From positions 5,192,326-5,256,325 of the forward strand of contig NZ_OZ024668.1 of the NCBI RefSeq assembly GCF_902497775.2: 64,000 bases of DNA, given 5' to 3'. A program made the position numbers and the translations under genes. Origin of the DNA: Pseudomonas fluorescens (GTDB taxonomy: Bacteria > Pseudomonadota > Gammaproteobacteria > Pseudomonadales > Pseudomonadaceae). The notes below the pieces were generated by a model that saw nothing but the letters and a program-made list of their open reading frames with translations, was not told where the DNA came from and ran no database searches. Shown piece by piece: positions 44,926 through 56,100 of this stretch; position 1 is the first letter of the stretch; every line of letters begins with the position of its first letter.

Positions 44926-46287
44926 TCAACGCTCGCGCAAGGCCTCAGCCCGCGCGCGGATGATCGGCTTGAGCAGGTAGCTCAGCACGCTCTTCTTGCC
45001 GGTGATGATGTCCACCGAAGCAACCATCCCCGGGATGATCAGCAGCGGCTTGTCGTCGCTGCCCAGATGGCTGCGCTCGGTGCGCAGCTTGATCACGTAG
45101 AAGGTGTTCTTGTCTTCGTCAGTGATGGTGTCGGCGCCGATCTGTTCAAGCTTGGCCTTGAGGCCGCCGTAGATGGTGTAGTCATAAGCGGTGAACTTGA
45201 CCATCGCTTCCTGCCCAGGGTGGAGGAAGGCAATGTCTTGCGGACGGATGCGCGCTTCGACCAGCAAGGTGTCGTCCAGCGGGACGATTTCGACCAGGTC
45301 GCTGCCCGGCTGGATCACGCCGCCAACGGTGTTGACCAGCAGCTGCTTGACGATACCGCGCACCGGCGAGGTGACCAGGGTGCGGTTGACCCGGTCGTCC
45401 AGGGCCTTGCCGGTGGCCTGGGCCTTGCTCAGGTCGGTACGCGCTTCGTTGAGTTGGGTCAGGGCTTCGCTGCGGAACTTGCCGCGGGTCTCGTCGATCT
45501 TGCGCTCGACTTCCTTGATCGCCGACTCGGCACGCGGGATCGCCAGCGAGGTGGCATCCAGCTGGCCGCGGTTCTCGACTTCGGCGCGCTTGAGGCGCAG
45601 CACTTCCACCTGGGAGATCGCACCCTGGGCCACCAGCGGCTCGGACATGCTGATTTCCTGGCGCAGCAGCTGCAGGCTGTTGCGGTACTGGCCCTGCTTG
45701 GAGCTGAACTCGCGCAGCTCCTGCTGACGCTGCACCAGTTGCTCCTGCAGGCCGCCGATTTCGTCCTGCAACTGCTGTCGACGGCTCTGGTACAGGGACT
45801 CTTCGTTGGCGGCCTGGCTCGGCGCGGCCTTGCGGATTTCTTCGTCGATCTTCAACGGCCGGTCTTCGACCTCGGCGCTCAGGCGCTCGACGCGCAGGGC
45901 CATGGCCAGGCGATCAGCCTCGGTCTCGCCGACGTTGGAGACGAAACGGGTGTCATCCAGGCGCAGCAACGGGTCGCCAATCTCGACGATTTCGCCCTCT
46001 TTGGCGTAGATCTGCGCAACGATGCCGCCTTCCAGGTTCTGGATTTTCTGCAGTTTCGACGACGGGATCGCCTTGCCTTCGCCACGAGTAACTTCGTCGA
46101 TAATGGCGAAGTTGGCCCAAAGCCCCAGAAACAGGAAGAAGCCGATCACCGCCCAGATAGTCAGGCGCACGATGCGCGGCGCATCTTCGATCAGCGCCTT
46201 GTTGACCTCGGGCAGCGGCTGGCCGCTGAGCGATTCGGAACCCTTGAAGTACTTGCGCAGGCTGTCCTTGATCTGGCCCATATCCAT
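44926..46287 (-). CDS. lapC: LapC, HlyD-family fusion protein of the LapA type I secretion system
   Basis: This 453-residue protein has a short cytoplasmic N terminus, one membrane helix (about 35-55), two lipoyl/barrel halves and a long coiled-coil hairpin (about 125-290). The C-terminal HlyD signature is RPQDIAFLHPGQEAMVKFTA. It links the LapB ABC transporter to the LapE outer channel. The ATG at 46287 follows the lapB stop by one base; an in-frame GTG at 46299 would overlap lapB. It is the last gene of lapE-lapB-lapC on the minus strand. Confidence 0.93.
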   Translation of the reverse strand: MDMGQIKDSLRKYFKGSESLSGQPLPEVNKALIEDAPRIVRLTIWAVIGFFLFLGLWANFAIIDEVTRGEGKAIPSSKLQKIQNLEGGIVAQIYAKEGEIVEIGDPLLRLDDTRFVSNVGETEADRLAMALRVERLSAEVEDRPLKIDEEIRKAAPSQAANEESLYQSRRQQLQDEIGGLQEQLVQRQQELREFSSKQGQYRNSLQLLRQEISMSEPLVAQGAISQVEVLRLKRAEVENRGQLDATSLAIPRAESAIKEVERKIDETRGKFRSEALTQLNEARTDLSKAQATGKALDDRVNRTLVTSPVRGIVKQLLVNTVGGVIQPGSDLVEIVPLDDTLLVEARIRPQDIAFLHPGQEAMVKFTAYDYTIYGGLKAKLEQIGADTITDEDKNTFYVIKLRTERSHLGSDDKPLLIIPGMVASVDIITGKKSVLSYLLKPIIRARAEALRER

Positions 46288-46288
46288 C

Positions 46289-48445
46289 TTAAGCAACACT
46301 GATCTGCCCCTTCTTCAGCGCATCCATGACGGCGGCTTTCGGGCCATCCGCGACTATCTGCCCGCGATCGACAACGATCAGGCGGTCGACCAGTGACAAC
46401 AGCGAAGCCCGGTGAGTCACCAGGACCACGGTCTTGCTCTCGATGACGGCTTGCAGGCGTTGCTTGAGGCGTTCTTCACCAGTGTTGTCCATGGCGCTGG
46501 TCGGTTCATCGAGCAGCAGGATTTGCGGGTTGAGCAGCAGCGCACGGCCGAGGGCGACGTTCTGCCGCTGGCCACCGGACAGGTTCTGGCCACGCTCGCC
46601 GACCTGCAGCTCGTAGCCTTGCGGGTGCAACCGGGCGAATTCGTGAACCCCGGACAGCTCGGCGGCCTGCAGGACCATTTCGTCCTCGACATAGCGGGCA
46701 CCGCTGACCAGGTTGTCGCGCAGGGTGCCAGCCAGCAGCTGGATGTCCTGGGGCACGTAGCCGATGTTGTGACGCAGCTCGCTGACGTCGATCTGGCGAA
46801 TGTCCACGCCATCGACCAGCAACGAGCCGGCGTCGGCTTCGTAGAGGCCGACGATCAGCTTGGCCAGCGAGCTCTTGCCCGAGCCGCTGCGGCCAATTAT
46901 GCCGACTTTCTCGCCGGGGCGGATCGACACATTGACGCCCTTGAGCGCCAGGTTCTGCTGGTTGGGGTAGGTGAAATCGACGCCGCGAAATTCGATGCCC
47001 CCCTGCAGTACCTGACGGCTCAGCGGGCGCTCTTCAAAGTTGCGCTCTTGCGGCAACTCCATCATCTGGTCGGTGGAAACCATGGTGACCTTGGCTTGCT
47101 GGTAACGGGTCAGCAGGCCGGAGAGCTGGCCCAGCGGGCCGAGGGCGCGGCCACTGAGCATGTAGCAGGCAATCAGGCCGCCCATGCTCAGGTTGCCGGC
47201 CATGATCTGGTAGACACCGGCGCAGATCAGCGCCACGCCCGCCAGTTGCTGGATCAGCAGGGTAATGTTCATCGCCAGGCCTGAGAGCACCTTGACCCGC
47301 AGCTCGAGGCGACTGAGGGTGCCGATGGTCTGCTCCCACATGTACTGGCGTTCGCTTTCGGCGTTGTTGACCTTGACCGCATCGAGCCCGGCGAGGGTTT
47401 CAATCAGGCTCGACTGGCGCTCGGAGGCCAGTGCCATGGTCCGCTCCAGGGTCGCCACCAGCGGTTTTTGCAGGGCATAACCGATACCCAGGGCCAGCGG
47501 GAAGGCGATGATCGGGATCCACACCAGATGCCCACCGATGATGGCAATCACCATCAGGATCAACAGGGTGAACGGCAAGTCGATGAGGCTGGTCAGGGTC
47601 AGCGAGGCGAGGAAGTCGCGCAGGCCCTGGAATTCATGGATGTTCTGGGCAAAGCTGCCGACCCGTGCCGGCCGGTACTTCATGGCCATGCCGACGATGC
47701 GTTCGAACAGCGTGGCGGAGATGATCAGGTCGGTCTTCTTCCCGGCCAGGTCCAGGCACAAGCTGCGCAGGCCCTTGAGGATCAGGTCGAAGATGTAGGC
47801 GCCGGAGATACCCAGAGCCAGGACCCAGAGGGTCGAGGTGGCCTGGTTGGGCACCACGCGGTCGTAGACGTTCATCACGAACAGCGGTGCGGCCAGGGCG
47901 ATCAGGTTGATCACCAGGCTTGCGGCGATGGCGTCGATGTACAGCCAGCGGCTGCGCTTGAGGGTGTCGCGGAACCAGGAGCGCGCCCGCGGGATCAGGT
48001 TGCCGTGGTTGACGTCGAACTTGTGCTGCGGCTGGGCGAAAAACACCCGGCCGCTGTAGTCGCTTTGCAGGGCTTCACGACTGACATGCACCTCGCCGCC
48101 GTCGCTCTCGCTGAGCAACAGGCGCGCGGTGTCGTCATTCTCCCAACCCAGCAACACCGTGCTGCGACCGTCCTTGAGCAGGAGCATGGCCGGCATGGCA
48201 ATACTCGGGATCTGCTCCAGCTTGCGTTGCAGCAAGCGGCCCTGCAGGCCGGCACGGGCCGCCGCACGTGGCAGCAGCTCCGGGCTCAGGCGCTGGGCCG
48301 GCAACGGCAGGCCGGTGGTCAGCATGGCCCGGCTGGCGGGCTTCTGGTGCAGCACGCAGAGAGACAGCAGGCTGTCCAGCAACGGATCGTCGTGCTGACT
48401 GCGTGGATCATGGCTGAGTTGGACTCGACTGACTTCTGATTCCAC
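46289..48445 (-). CDS. lapB: LapB, type I secretion ABC transporter ATPase
   Basis: This 718-residue transporter has an N-terminal C39-like domain (about 15-150), six membrane helices (about 165-450) and an ATPase domain. The ATPase motifs are Walker A GRSGSGKSS, signature LSGGQRQNVALGRAL and Walker B ILLLDEPTSAMD. In the N-terminal domain the position of the C39 catalytic cysteine appears to be serine (LLDSLLSLC), so it should bind substrate without cleaving it, as in RTX transporters. It powers export of LapA. It lies between lapE and lapC. Confidence 0.94.
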   Translation of the reverse strand: MESEVSRVQLSHDPRSQHDDPLLDSLLSLCVLHQKPASRAMLTTGLPLPAQRLSPELLPRAAARAGLQGRLLQRKLEQIPSIAMPAMLLLKDGRSTVLLGWENDDTARLLLSESDGGEVHVSREALQSDYSGRVFFAQPQHKFDVNHGNLIPRARSWFRDTLKRSRWLYIDAIAASLVINLIALAAPLFVMNVYDRVVPNQATSTLWVLALGISGAYIFDLILKGLRSLCLDLAGKKTDLIISATLFERIVGMAMKYRPARVGSFAQNIHEFQGLRDFLASLTLTSLIDLPFTLLILMVIAIIGGHLVWIPIIAFPLALGIGYALQKPLVATLERTMALASERQSSLIETLAGLDAVKVNNAESERQYMWEQTIGTLSRLELRVKVLSGLAMNITLLIQQLAGVALICAGVYQIMAGNLSMGGLIACYMLSGRALGPLGQLSGLLTRYQQAKVTMVSTDQMMELPQERNFEERPLSRQVLQGGIEFRGVDFTYPNQQNLALKGVNVSIRPGEKVGIIGRSGSGKSSLAKLIVGLYEADAGSLLVDGVDIRQIDVSELRHNIGYVPQDIQLLAGTLRDNLVSGARYVEDEMVLQAAELSGVHEFARLHPQGYELQVGERGQNLSGGQRQNVALGRALLLNPQILLLDEPTSAMDNTGEERLKQRLQAVIESKTVVLVTHRASLLSLVDRLIVVDRGQIVADGPKAAVMDALKKGQISVA

Positions 48446-48487
48446 GCGGGCTCTCTTAACGGTTGCGGTTGGCTATAACAGTGAACC

Positions 48488-49825
48488 TCAGTTCATGCCT
48501 GGCAGGTTCACTTTCGGTTTAAGGTCGTTCTGCACCACAGCGGCCATCGGTGCGACAACACCCTGGCTCTTGAGCAGTTGCCCAATGGTCGCTTTGATTC
48601 GGTACTGAGTAAACACCTGGCTGTTCTTCACTTCCGCGAGACGGCGCTGCGCGGTGAACAGTTCGTTCTCGCTGTCGAGCAAGTCTAGCAAGGTACGTTC
48701 GCCCAGGCTGAACTGCTTCTGGTAGGCGCTGCGCACACTGTTGCTGTGATCGACGTATTGCTGGGCGATCGGCAACTGCGCATTGGCGTTGTCCATAGCA
48801 TTCCATGCCAGGCCTAGCTCCTCATTGAGCTGGCGCAAGGCATTGTTGCGAATGTCCAGCGCCTGGTTGGTCAGGTACGACTTGGATTCCAGGTCGGCCT
48901 TGTTGCTGCCGCCGGCATACAAGTTGAAGCTCATACGCAGCATAGCCTGCCATTCGTTGTTGTGGCCGTTCATGCCATCAAGATCGTTATCGGCCGTCCG
49001 TCCGAGTTCTGCATCAAAACGCGGATAGAAAGTAGACTTTGCCGCTTCGTATTGCTTCTCCGCCGCCGCGATATCGGACTCCGCCGAGCGCAGGATCGGG
49101 CTGCTTTCGACCATCTGCTGACGGGCCTCGTCGAGGTTGGCCGGCAACAGGTCGACAAACGGCGCCGGGCTGCTTAACTCGTCCGGCAGCTGACCGACCA
49201 CGCTCAGGTAGTTGGTCTTGGCATCGGCGAGGTTGGTCTGCTCGGTGATCAAGTTGTTGCGGGCCTGGGCCAGACGCGCTTCCGCCTGGTCAAGGTCAGC
49301 CAGGCGGCCGACACCACGGGCGGTGCGCAGCTTGATCTGGTCGTAGATGCGTTCGTGGCTGCGCAGGTTGTCTTCTGCCAGACGGACCATCTCGCGACGG
49401 GTCAGGACATCCAGATAGACCTGGGCAACGGTCAGCGCGGTGCGCTCGGACGCCCCCAGCAACGAGTAGGCGCGGGAGTTGACGGTGGCTTGCTGACGAC
49501 CGACTTCGCTCGACGTGGCAAAACCGTCGAAGACCATTTGCCGCAGGCGCACGCTCGACTCACCACGGTTGAGGGTTTCCCAGCGGTTGCCGGTGCTCGG
49601 GCTGTCGGTGCCTTCACGGCCATAACCGGCCAGCACATCGACGCGTGGCAGGTAACCGCCCTTGGCGGCGCGCAGTTGGTAATCGGCAGCGATTCGGCTG
49701 TTGACCCCGGCCTGGATTTCCGGGTGTACCTCGAGGGCTTTCTGCATGGCCTCTGGCAGGCTCTGTGCTTGAACGAAACTGGTGGCGAGGACGAAAGGAA
49801 GAGCAGTGAACAGTGACGCGCGCAT
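48488..49825 (-). CDS. lapE: LapE, TolC-family outer-membrane channel for LapA
   Basis: This 445-residue protein has a signal peptide (about residues 1-20, ending FVQA) and two TolC/OEP repeats (AYQKQFSLGERTLLDLLDSE and ELGLAWNAMDNA are typical). It forms the outer-membrane pore in which LapA is retained by its N terminus. It is divergent from lapA and first in lapE-lapB-lapC. Its placement next to lapB and lapA matches the P. fluorescens arrangement as I know it, rather than P. putida KT2440. Confidence 0.92.
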   Translation of the reverse strand: MRASLFTALPFVLATSFVQAQSLPEAMQKALEVHPEIQAGVNSRIAADYQLRAAKGGYLPRVDVLAGYGREGTDSPSTGNRWETLNRGESSVRLRQMVFDGFATSSEVGRQQATVNSRAYSLLGASERTALTVAQVYLDVLTRREMVRLAEDNLRSHERIYDQIKLRTARGVGRLADLDQAEARLAQARNNLITEQTNLADAKTNYLSVVGQLPDELSSPAPFVDLLPANLDEARQQMVESSPILRSAESDIAAAEKQYEAAKSTFYPRFDAELGRTADNDLDGMNGHNNEWQAMLRMSFNLYAGGSNKADLESKSYLTNQALDIRNNALRQLNEELGLAWNAMDNANAQLPIAQQYVDHSNSVRSAYQKQFSLGERTLLDLLDSENELFTAQRRLAEVKNSQVFTQYRIKATIGQLLKSQGVVAPMAAVVQNDLKPKVNLPGMN

Positions 49826-50172
49826 TTAACTTTTTTCCCAGGGACGTCTTGTCCCAAATCACAGCAGAAATCGTTGCTGCATTAGAAAATGGCAACCGAA
49901 TTGACCTTATGTCGGAAACTTCCGAAGGGGTACTTGGTTCGTACGGAGGAAGAGTGGCAGCCGCTCAAATATCAATGTGACATTACGGTGCTGATTGTTT
50001 AGGATGGCAGCACGAAGGTCAATACTTTGGCATAAACTTAATAGCCAACAGTTATCGACAATATATTGACGTCAAAAGCGCCAAACTTACTATTGAAACA
50101 TTCCATCAGAAAGCGGCAATTCAGCGCCGGCTGGCATGGAAGCCAAATTGAACGGGTAATCCGGAGAGTCCA
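49826..50172. promoter_or_regulatory. Divergent lapE/lapA control region with FleQ-box-like sites
   Basis: This 347-base A/T-rich gap has no gene. GACAATATATTGAC at 50057-50070 matches 12 of 14 positions of the FleQ box as I recall it (GTCAATAAATTGAC). GTCAATACTTTGGC at 50018-50031 matches 11 of 14. TTGACGTCAA (50066-50075) is a perfect 10-base palindrome overlapping the first site. A half site AATTGACC occurs near 49898. FleQ with c-di-GMP is the known regulator of lapA in P. putida. GGAGAG lies 5 bases before the lapA ATG. Confidence 0.55.
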
Positions 50173-53100
50173 ATGAGCAGTGTTGTTGCCATCGTCAAAA
50201 GCATTGTTGGCCAAGTTATCGCCGTATCCCCAGAAGGGATTCAACGTGTACTCATCGAAGGTGACCGCCTGTTCGCTGGCGAGCAAGTGCTCACCGGCCT
50301 GGCCGGCGCCGTCACCCTGGAGCTGGCCGACGGCCGCACCCTGGACCTGGGCCGCGATACCCAGTGGAGTGCCGAGACCCCGGACAGCAGCACTGACCTG
50401 GCGGCTGCCACCGCCCAGGCTGCGCCTTCGGTCGAAGAGCTGCAACAGGCCATCGCCGCCGGTGCTGACCCGACCACCGAACTCGAAGCCACCGCAGCAG
50501 GCCCGTCGGCCGCTGGTAGCGGCGGCGCGGCCGGTGGTGGCCACAGCTTCGTCATGCTCGATGCCACGGCTGCTTCGGTCGACCCGACCATTGGCTTCCC
50601 GACCGGCCCGATCGGCTTTGCCACCGGCGCCGCTACCCAGGAACTGGGTGGCCCGGACGATACCAACAACCCGAGCACCACCACGCCTACGCGCGAATCC
50701 GGCCTGAGCCTGAGCGCCACGCCGTCGATCACCGAGGCCGGTGGTGTGATCATCTACACCGCCACCCTGGGCCAGCCACCGCTGACCGACCTGACCGTGA
50801 CCCTGTCCAATGGCCAGGTCATCGTCATCAACGCCGGGCAGACCACCGGCAGCGTCAGCGTGACCATCCCGCCAAACGACACCGTGTACCTGGACGGCAG
50901 TGAGATTTCCACGACCATCACCGGCACCACCGGCGGCGCAGGCCTGATCATCACCCCGGACACCACCCCGGCGGTGACCCAGATCACCGATACCATCGAC
51001 ACCACCACCGTCAGCCTGACCGCCAACCCGAGTGTCACTGAAGGCGGCGTGATCACCTACACGGCCACCCTGACCAACCCGGCGCAGACGCCGGTGACCG
51101 TCACCCTGTCCAACGGCAGCACCATCACCATCGGCGCCGGCCAGACCACCGGCACCGTCGACGTGCAGACGCCACCGAACGACGTCTACAACAACGCCAG
51201 CACCGTCAGCACCACCATCACCGACGCCACCGGTGGCAACTTCGAGAACCTGGTACCGAACCCGAACCCGGCGGTCACCACCATTACCGATTCGATCGAT
51301 GACACCGGCCTTAGCCTGAATGCCACCGGCACCGTGGCCGAAGGCGGCTCGATCATCTACACCGCGACCTTGACCAACCCGGCCGGCACCCCGGTGACCG
51401 TGACCCTGAGCAACGGCGCGGTGATCACCATTGCCGCAGGCCAGACCGAAGGCAGCGTGACCGTGCCAGCGCCTAGCGACGACGTGTATGTCGATGCCGG
51501 CAACGTCAGCGTCAGCATCGACAAGGTCGATGGCGGTAACTTCGAAAACCTGGTGGTCAGCAACCAGCCAGCGGTGACTGAAGTTACCGATACCATCGAT
51601 ACTTCGACTGTCACCCTGACCGCGAACAGCAGTGTTGCTGAAGGTGGTGTGGTTACTTATACCGCTTCGGTGACTGCGCCAGTGACGGGTTCGGCACTGG
51701 TTATTACTCTGGCCAATGGTCAGCAGATCACTATTCCAGTTGGCCAGAGTTCTGGTTCGGTTGAGTTTGTTGCGCCGAACAACGTGCACACCACTAACCC
51801 GGACCTGACCAACAGCATTACCGGGACTACGGGTGGTAACTACGAGAAGTTGGAAACTACTGGTAATCCGGTAACTACCGTTACTGATGGTCCAGGTACT
51901 GACGACACTACCGGCCTGAAACTGACCGCTACGGGTTCAGTCGCTGAGGGCGGTTCGATTGTTTATACCGCCACACTGACCAATCCAGCCGGCACGGAAA
52001 TGAAGGTCACTCTGAGCAACGGTGAAGTCATCACCATTGCCGCGGGCCAGACCGAAGGCAGCATTACCGTGGCTGCGCCTGCCGATGACGTATACATTGA
52101 TGCGGGCGAAGTCAGCGTCACTGTGACCGGTACTACTGGCGGCGACTTCGAGAACGTTGCCATAGATGGCACTCCGGCCGTTACTCAAGTTACTGACACC
52201 ATCGATACCTCGACTGTCACCCTGACGGCGAACAGCAGTATTGCCGAAGGTGGTGTGGTTACTTACACCGCTTCGGTGACTGCGCCAGTGACCGGCTCTG
52301 CGCTGGTTATTACTCTGGCCAATGGCCAGCAGATCACTATTCCAGTCGGTCAGAGCTCTGGCTCGGTTGAGTTTGTTGCGCCGAACAACGTGCACACCAC
52401 CAATCCAGACCTGACCAACAGCATTACCGGTACCTCGGGCGGTAACTACGAGAAGCTGGAGACCGCTGGCAATCCGGTTACTACCGTTACTGATGGTCCA
52501 GATACTGAAGACACCACCGGTCTGAAGTTGACTGCGACCGGTTCGGTTGAAGAAGGCGGTTCGATTGTTTACACCGCCACCCTGACCAACCCGGCCGGTG
52601 CCGAGATGAAGGTCACTCTGAGCAACGGTGAAGTCATCACCATTGCGGCGGGCCAGACTGAAGGCAGCATCACCCTGCCTGCTCCATCGGATGACGTGTA
52701 CATCGATGCTGGCGAAGTCAGCGTCACTGTGACCGGTACCACTGGCGGCGACTTTGAGAAAGTTGCGGTAGATGGCACTCCGGCCGTTACTCAAGTTACC
52801 GATACCATCGACACCAGTACCGTTACGTTGACCGCTACTCCGAGCGTGACCGAAGGTGGCGTCGTCACCTACACCGCGTCCGTCACTGCTCCGGTAACCG
52901 GTTCTGCGTTGGTAATTACTCTGGCTAACGGCCAACAAATCACCATCCCTGTCGGTTCCAGCTCCGGCACCGTGGACTTCGTTGCACCCAACAACGTACA
53001 CACCACCAACCCGGACCTGACCAACAGCATCACCGGTACCTCGGGCGGCAACTACGAGAAGCTGGACACCGCGGGCAACCCAGTGACCACCGTCACCGAT

Positions 53101-56100
53101 GGTCCAGGCACCGATGACACCACCGGTCTCAAGCTGACCGCTACCGGCACCGTCGCCGAAGGCGGCGACATCATCTACACCGCCACCCTGACCAATCCGG
53201 CTGGCACCGAGATGAAAGTGACCCTGAGCAACGGTGAGACCATCACCATCGCCAAGGGCCAGACCGAAGGCAGCATCACTGTTCCGGCTCCGGAAGACGA
53301 TGTGTACATCGACGCTGGTGAAGTCAGCGTCACTGTGACTGGCACCACTGGCGGTGACTTCGAGAAAGTCGAAGTCGATCCGGCTGCCGCTGTGACTGAA
53401 GTCACCGATACCATCGACACCAGTACCGTTACATTGACCGCTACTCCGAGCGTGACTGAAGGCGGTGTGGTTACCTACACCGCGTCGGTCACCGCTCCGG
53501 TTACTGGCTCGAACCTGGTCATCACCCTGGCCAACGGTCAACAGATCACCATTCCAGTCGGTTCCAGCTCCGGCACCGTGGACTTCGTTGCACCCAACAA
53601 CGTGCACACCACCAACCCGGACCTGACCAACAGCATCACCGGTACCTCGGGCGGCAACTACGAGAAGCTGGATACCGCTGGTAATCCGGTTACTACCGTT
53701 ACTGATGGTCCAGGCACCGACGACACTACTGGTCTGAAACTGACCGCTACCGGTACCGTCGCCGAAGGCGGCGAGATCGTCTACACCGCTACGCTGACCA
53801 ACCCAGCGGGCACCGAGATGAAAGTCACCCTGAGCAACGGTGAGACCATCACCATCGCCAAGGGTCAGACCGAAGGCAGCATCACTGTTCCGGCTCCGGA
53901 AGACGACGTGTACATCGACGCTGGTGAAGTCAGCGTCACTGTGACCGGCACCACCGGTGGCGACTTCGAGAAGCTGGCTGTGGATAACACTCCAGCGGTC
54001 ACCGACGTGACCGACACCATCGACACCTCGACGGTCACCCTGACCGCTACCCCAAGCGTCACTGAAGGCGGTGTGGTTACCTACACCGCGTCGGTCACCG
54101 CTCCGGTTACTGGCTCGAACCTGGTCATCACCCTGGCCAACGGTCAACAGATCACCATTCCAGTCGGTTCCAGCTCCGGCACCGTGGACTTCGTTGCACC
54201 CAACAACGTGCACACCACCAACCCGGACCTGACCAACAGCATCACCGGTACCTCGGGCGGCAACTACGAGAAGCTGGATACCGCTGGTAATCCGGTTACT
54301 ACCGTTACTGATGGTCCAGGCACCGACGACACTACTGGTCTGAAACTCACCGCTACTGGCTCCGTGGCTGAAGGCGGCGAGATCGTCTACACCGCTACGC
54401 TGACCAACCCAGCGGGCACCGAGATGAAAGTCACCCTGAGCAACGGTGAGACCATCACCATTGCTGCGGGCCAGACCGAAGGCAGCATCACTGTTCCGGC
54501 ACCGGAAGACGACGTGTACGTCGACGCTGGTGAAGTCAGCGTGACCATCACTGGCACCACTGGCGGTGACTTCGAAAAAGTCGAAGTCGACCCGACTGCT
54601 GCCGTAACCGATGTCACTGACACCATCGACACCAGCACCGTTACGTTGACCGCTACTCCGAGCGTGACCGAAGGTGGCGTAGTTACCTACACCGCGTCCG
54701 TCACTGCTCCGGTAACCGGTTCTGCGTTGGTAATTACTCTGGCTAACGGCCAACAAATCACCATCCCTGTCGGTTCCAGCTCCGGCACCGTGGACTTCGT
54801 TGCACCCAACAACGTACACACCACCAACCCGGACCTGACCAACAGCATTACCGGTACCTCGGGCGGTAACTACGAGAAGCTGGAGACCGCTGGCAATCCG
54901 GTTACTACCGTTACTGATGGTCCAGATACTGAAGACACCACCGGTCTGAAGTTGACTGCGACCGGTTCGGTTGAAGAAGGCGGTTCGATTGTTTACACCG
55001 CCACCCTGACCAACCCGGCCGGTGCCGAGATGAAAGTGACCCTGAGCAACGGTGAGACCATCACCATCGCCAAGGGCCAGACCGAAGGCAGCATCACTGT
55101 TCCGGCTCCGGAAGACGATGTGTACATCGACGCTGGTGAAGTCAGCGTCACTGTGACTGGCACCACTGGCGGTGACTTCGAGAAAGTCGAAGTCGATCCG
55201 GCTGCCGCTGTGACTGAAGTCACCGATACCATCGACACCAGTACCGTTACATTGACCGCTACTCCGAGCGTGACTGAAGGCGGTGTGGTTACCTACACCG
55301 CGTCGGTCACCGCTCCGGTTACTGGCTCGAACCTGGTCATCACCCTGGCCAACGGTCAACAGATCACCATTCCAGTCGGTTCCAGCTCGGGCACCGTGGA
55401 CTTCGTTGCACCCAACAACGTGCACACCACCAACCCGGACCTGACCAACAGCATCACCGGCACCTCGGGCGGCAACTACGAGAAGCTGGATACCGCTGGT
55501 AATCCGGTTACTACCGTTACTGATGGTCCAGGCACCGACGACACGACTGGTCTGAAACTGACCGCTACCGGTACCGTCGCCGAAGGCGGCGAGATCGTCT
55601 ACACCGCTACGCTGACCAACCCAGCGGGCACCGAGATGAAAGTCACCCTGAGCAACGGTGAGACCATCACCATCGCCAAGGGTCAGACCGAAGGCAGCAT
55701 CACTGTTCCAGCACCGGAAGACGACGTATACGTCGACGCTGGTGAAGTCAGCGTGACCGTGACCGGCACCACCGGTGGCGACTTCGAGAAGCTGGCTGTG
55801 GATAACACTCCAGCGGTCACCGACGTGACCGACACCATCGACACCTCGACGGTCACCCTGACCGCTACCCCAAGCGTCACTGAAGGCGGTGTGGTTACCT
55901 ACACCGCGTCGGTCACCGCTCCGGTTACTGGCTCGAACCTGGTCATCACCCTGGCCAACGGTCAACAGATCACCATTCCAGTCGGTTCCAGCTCCGGCAC
56001 CGTGGACTTCGTTGCACCCAACAACGTGCACACCACCAACCCGGACCTGACCAACAGCATCACCGGTACCTCGGGCGGCAACTACGAGAAGCTGGATACC

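Noticed and set aside
50038..51789. 583-codon minus-strand frame
   Set aside because: It is antisense to the lapA 5' end and control region, and is repeat-derived with no family similarity.
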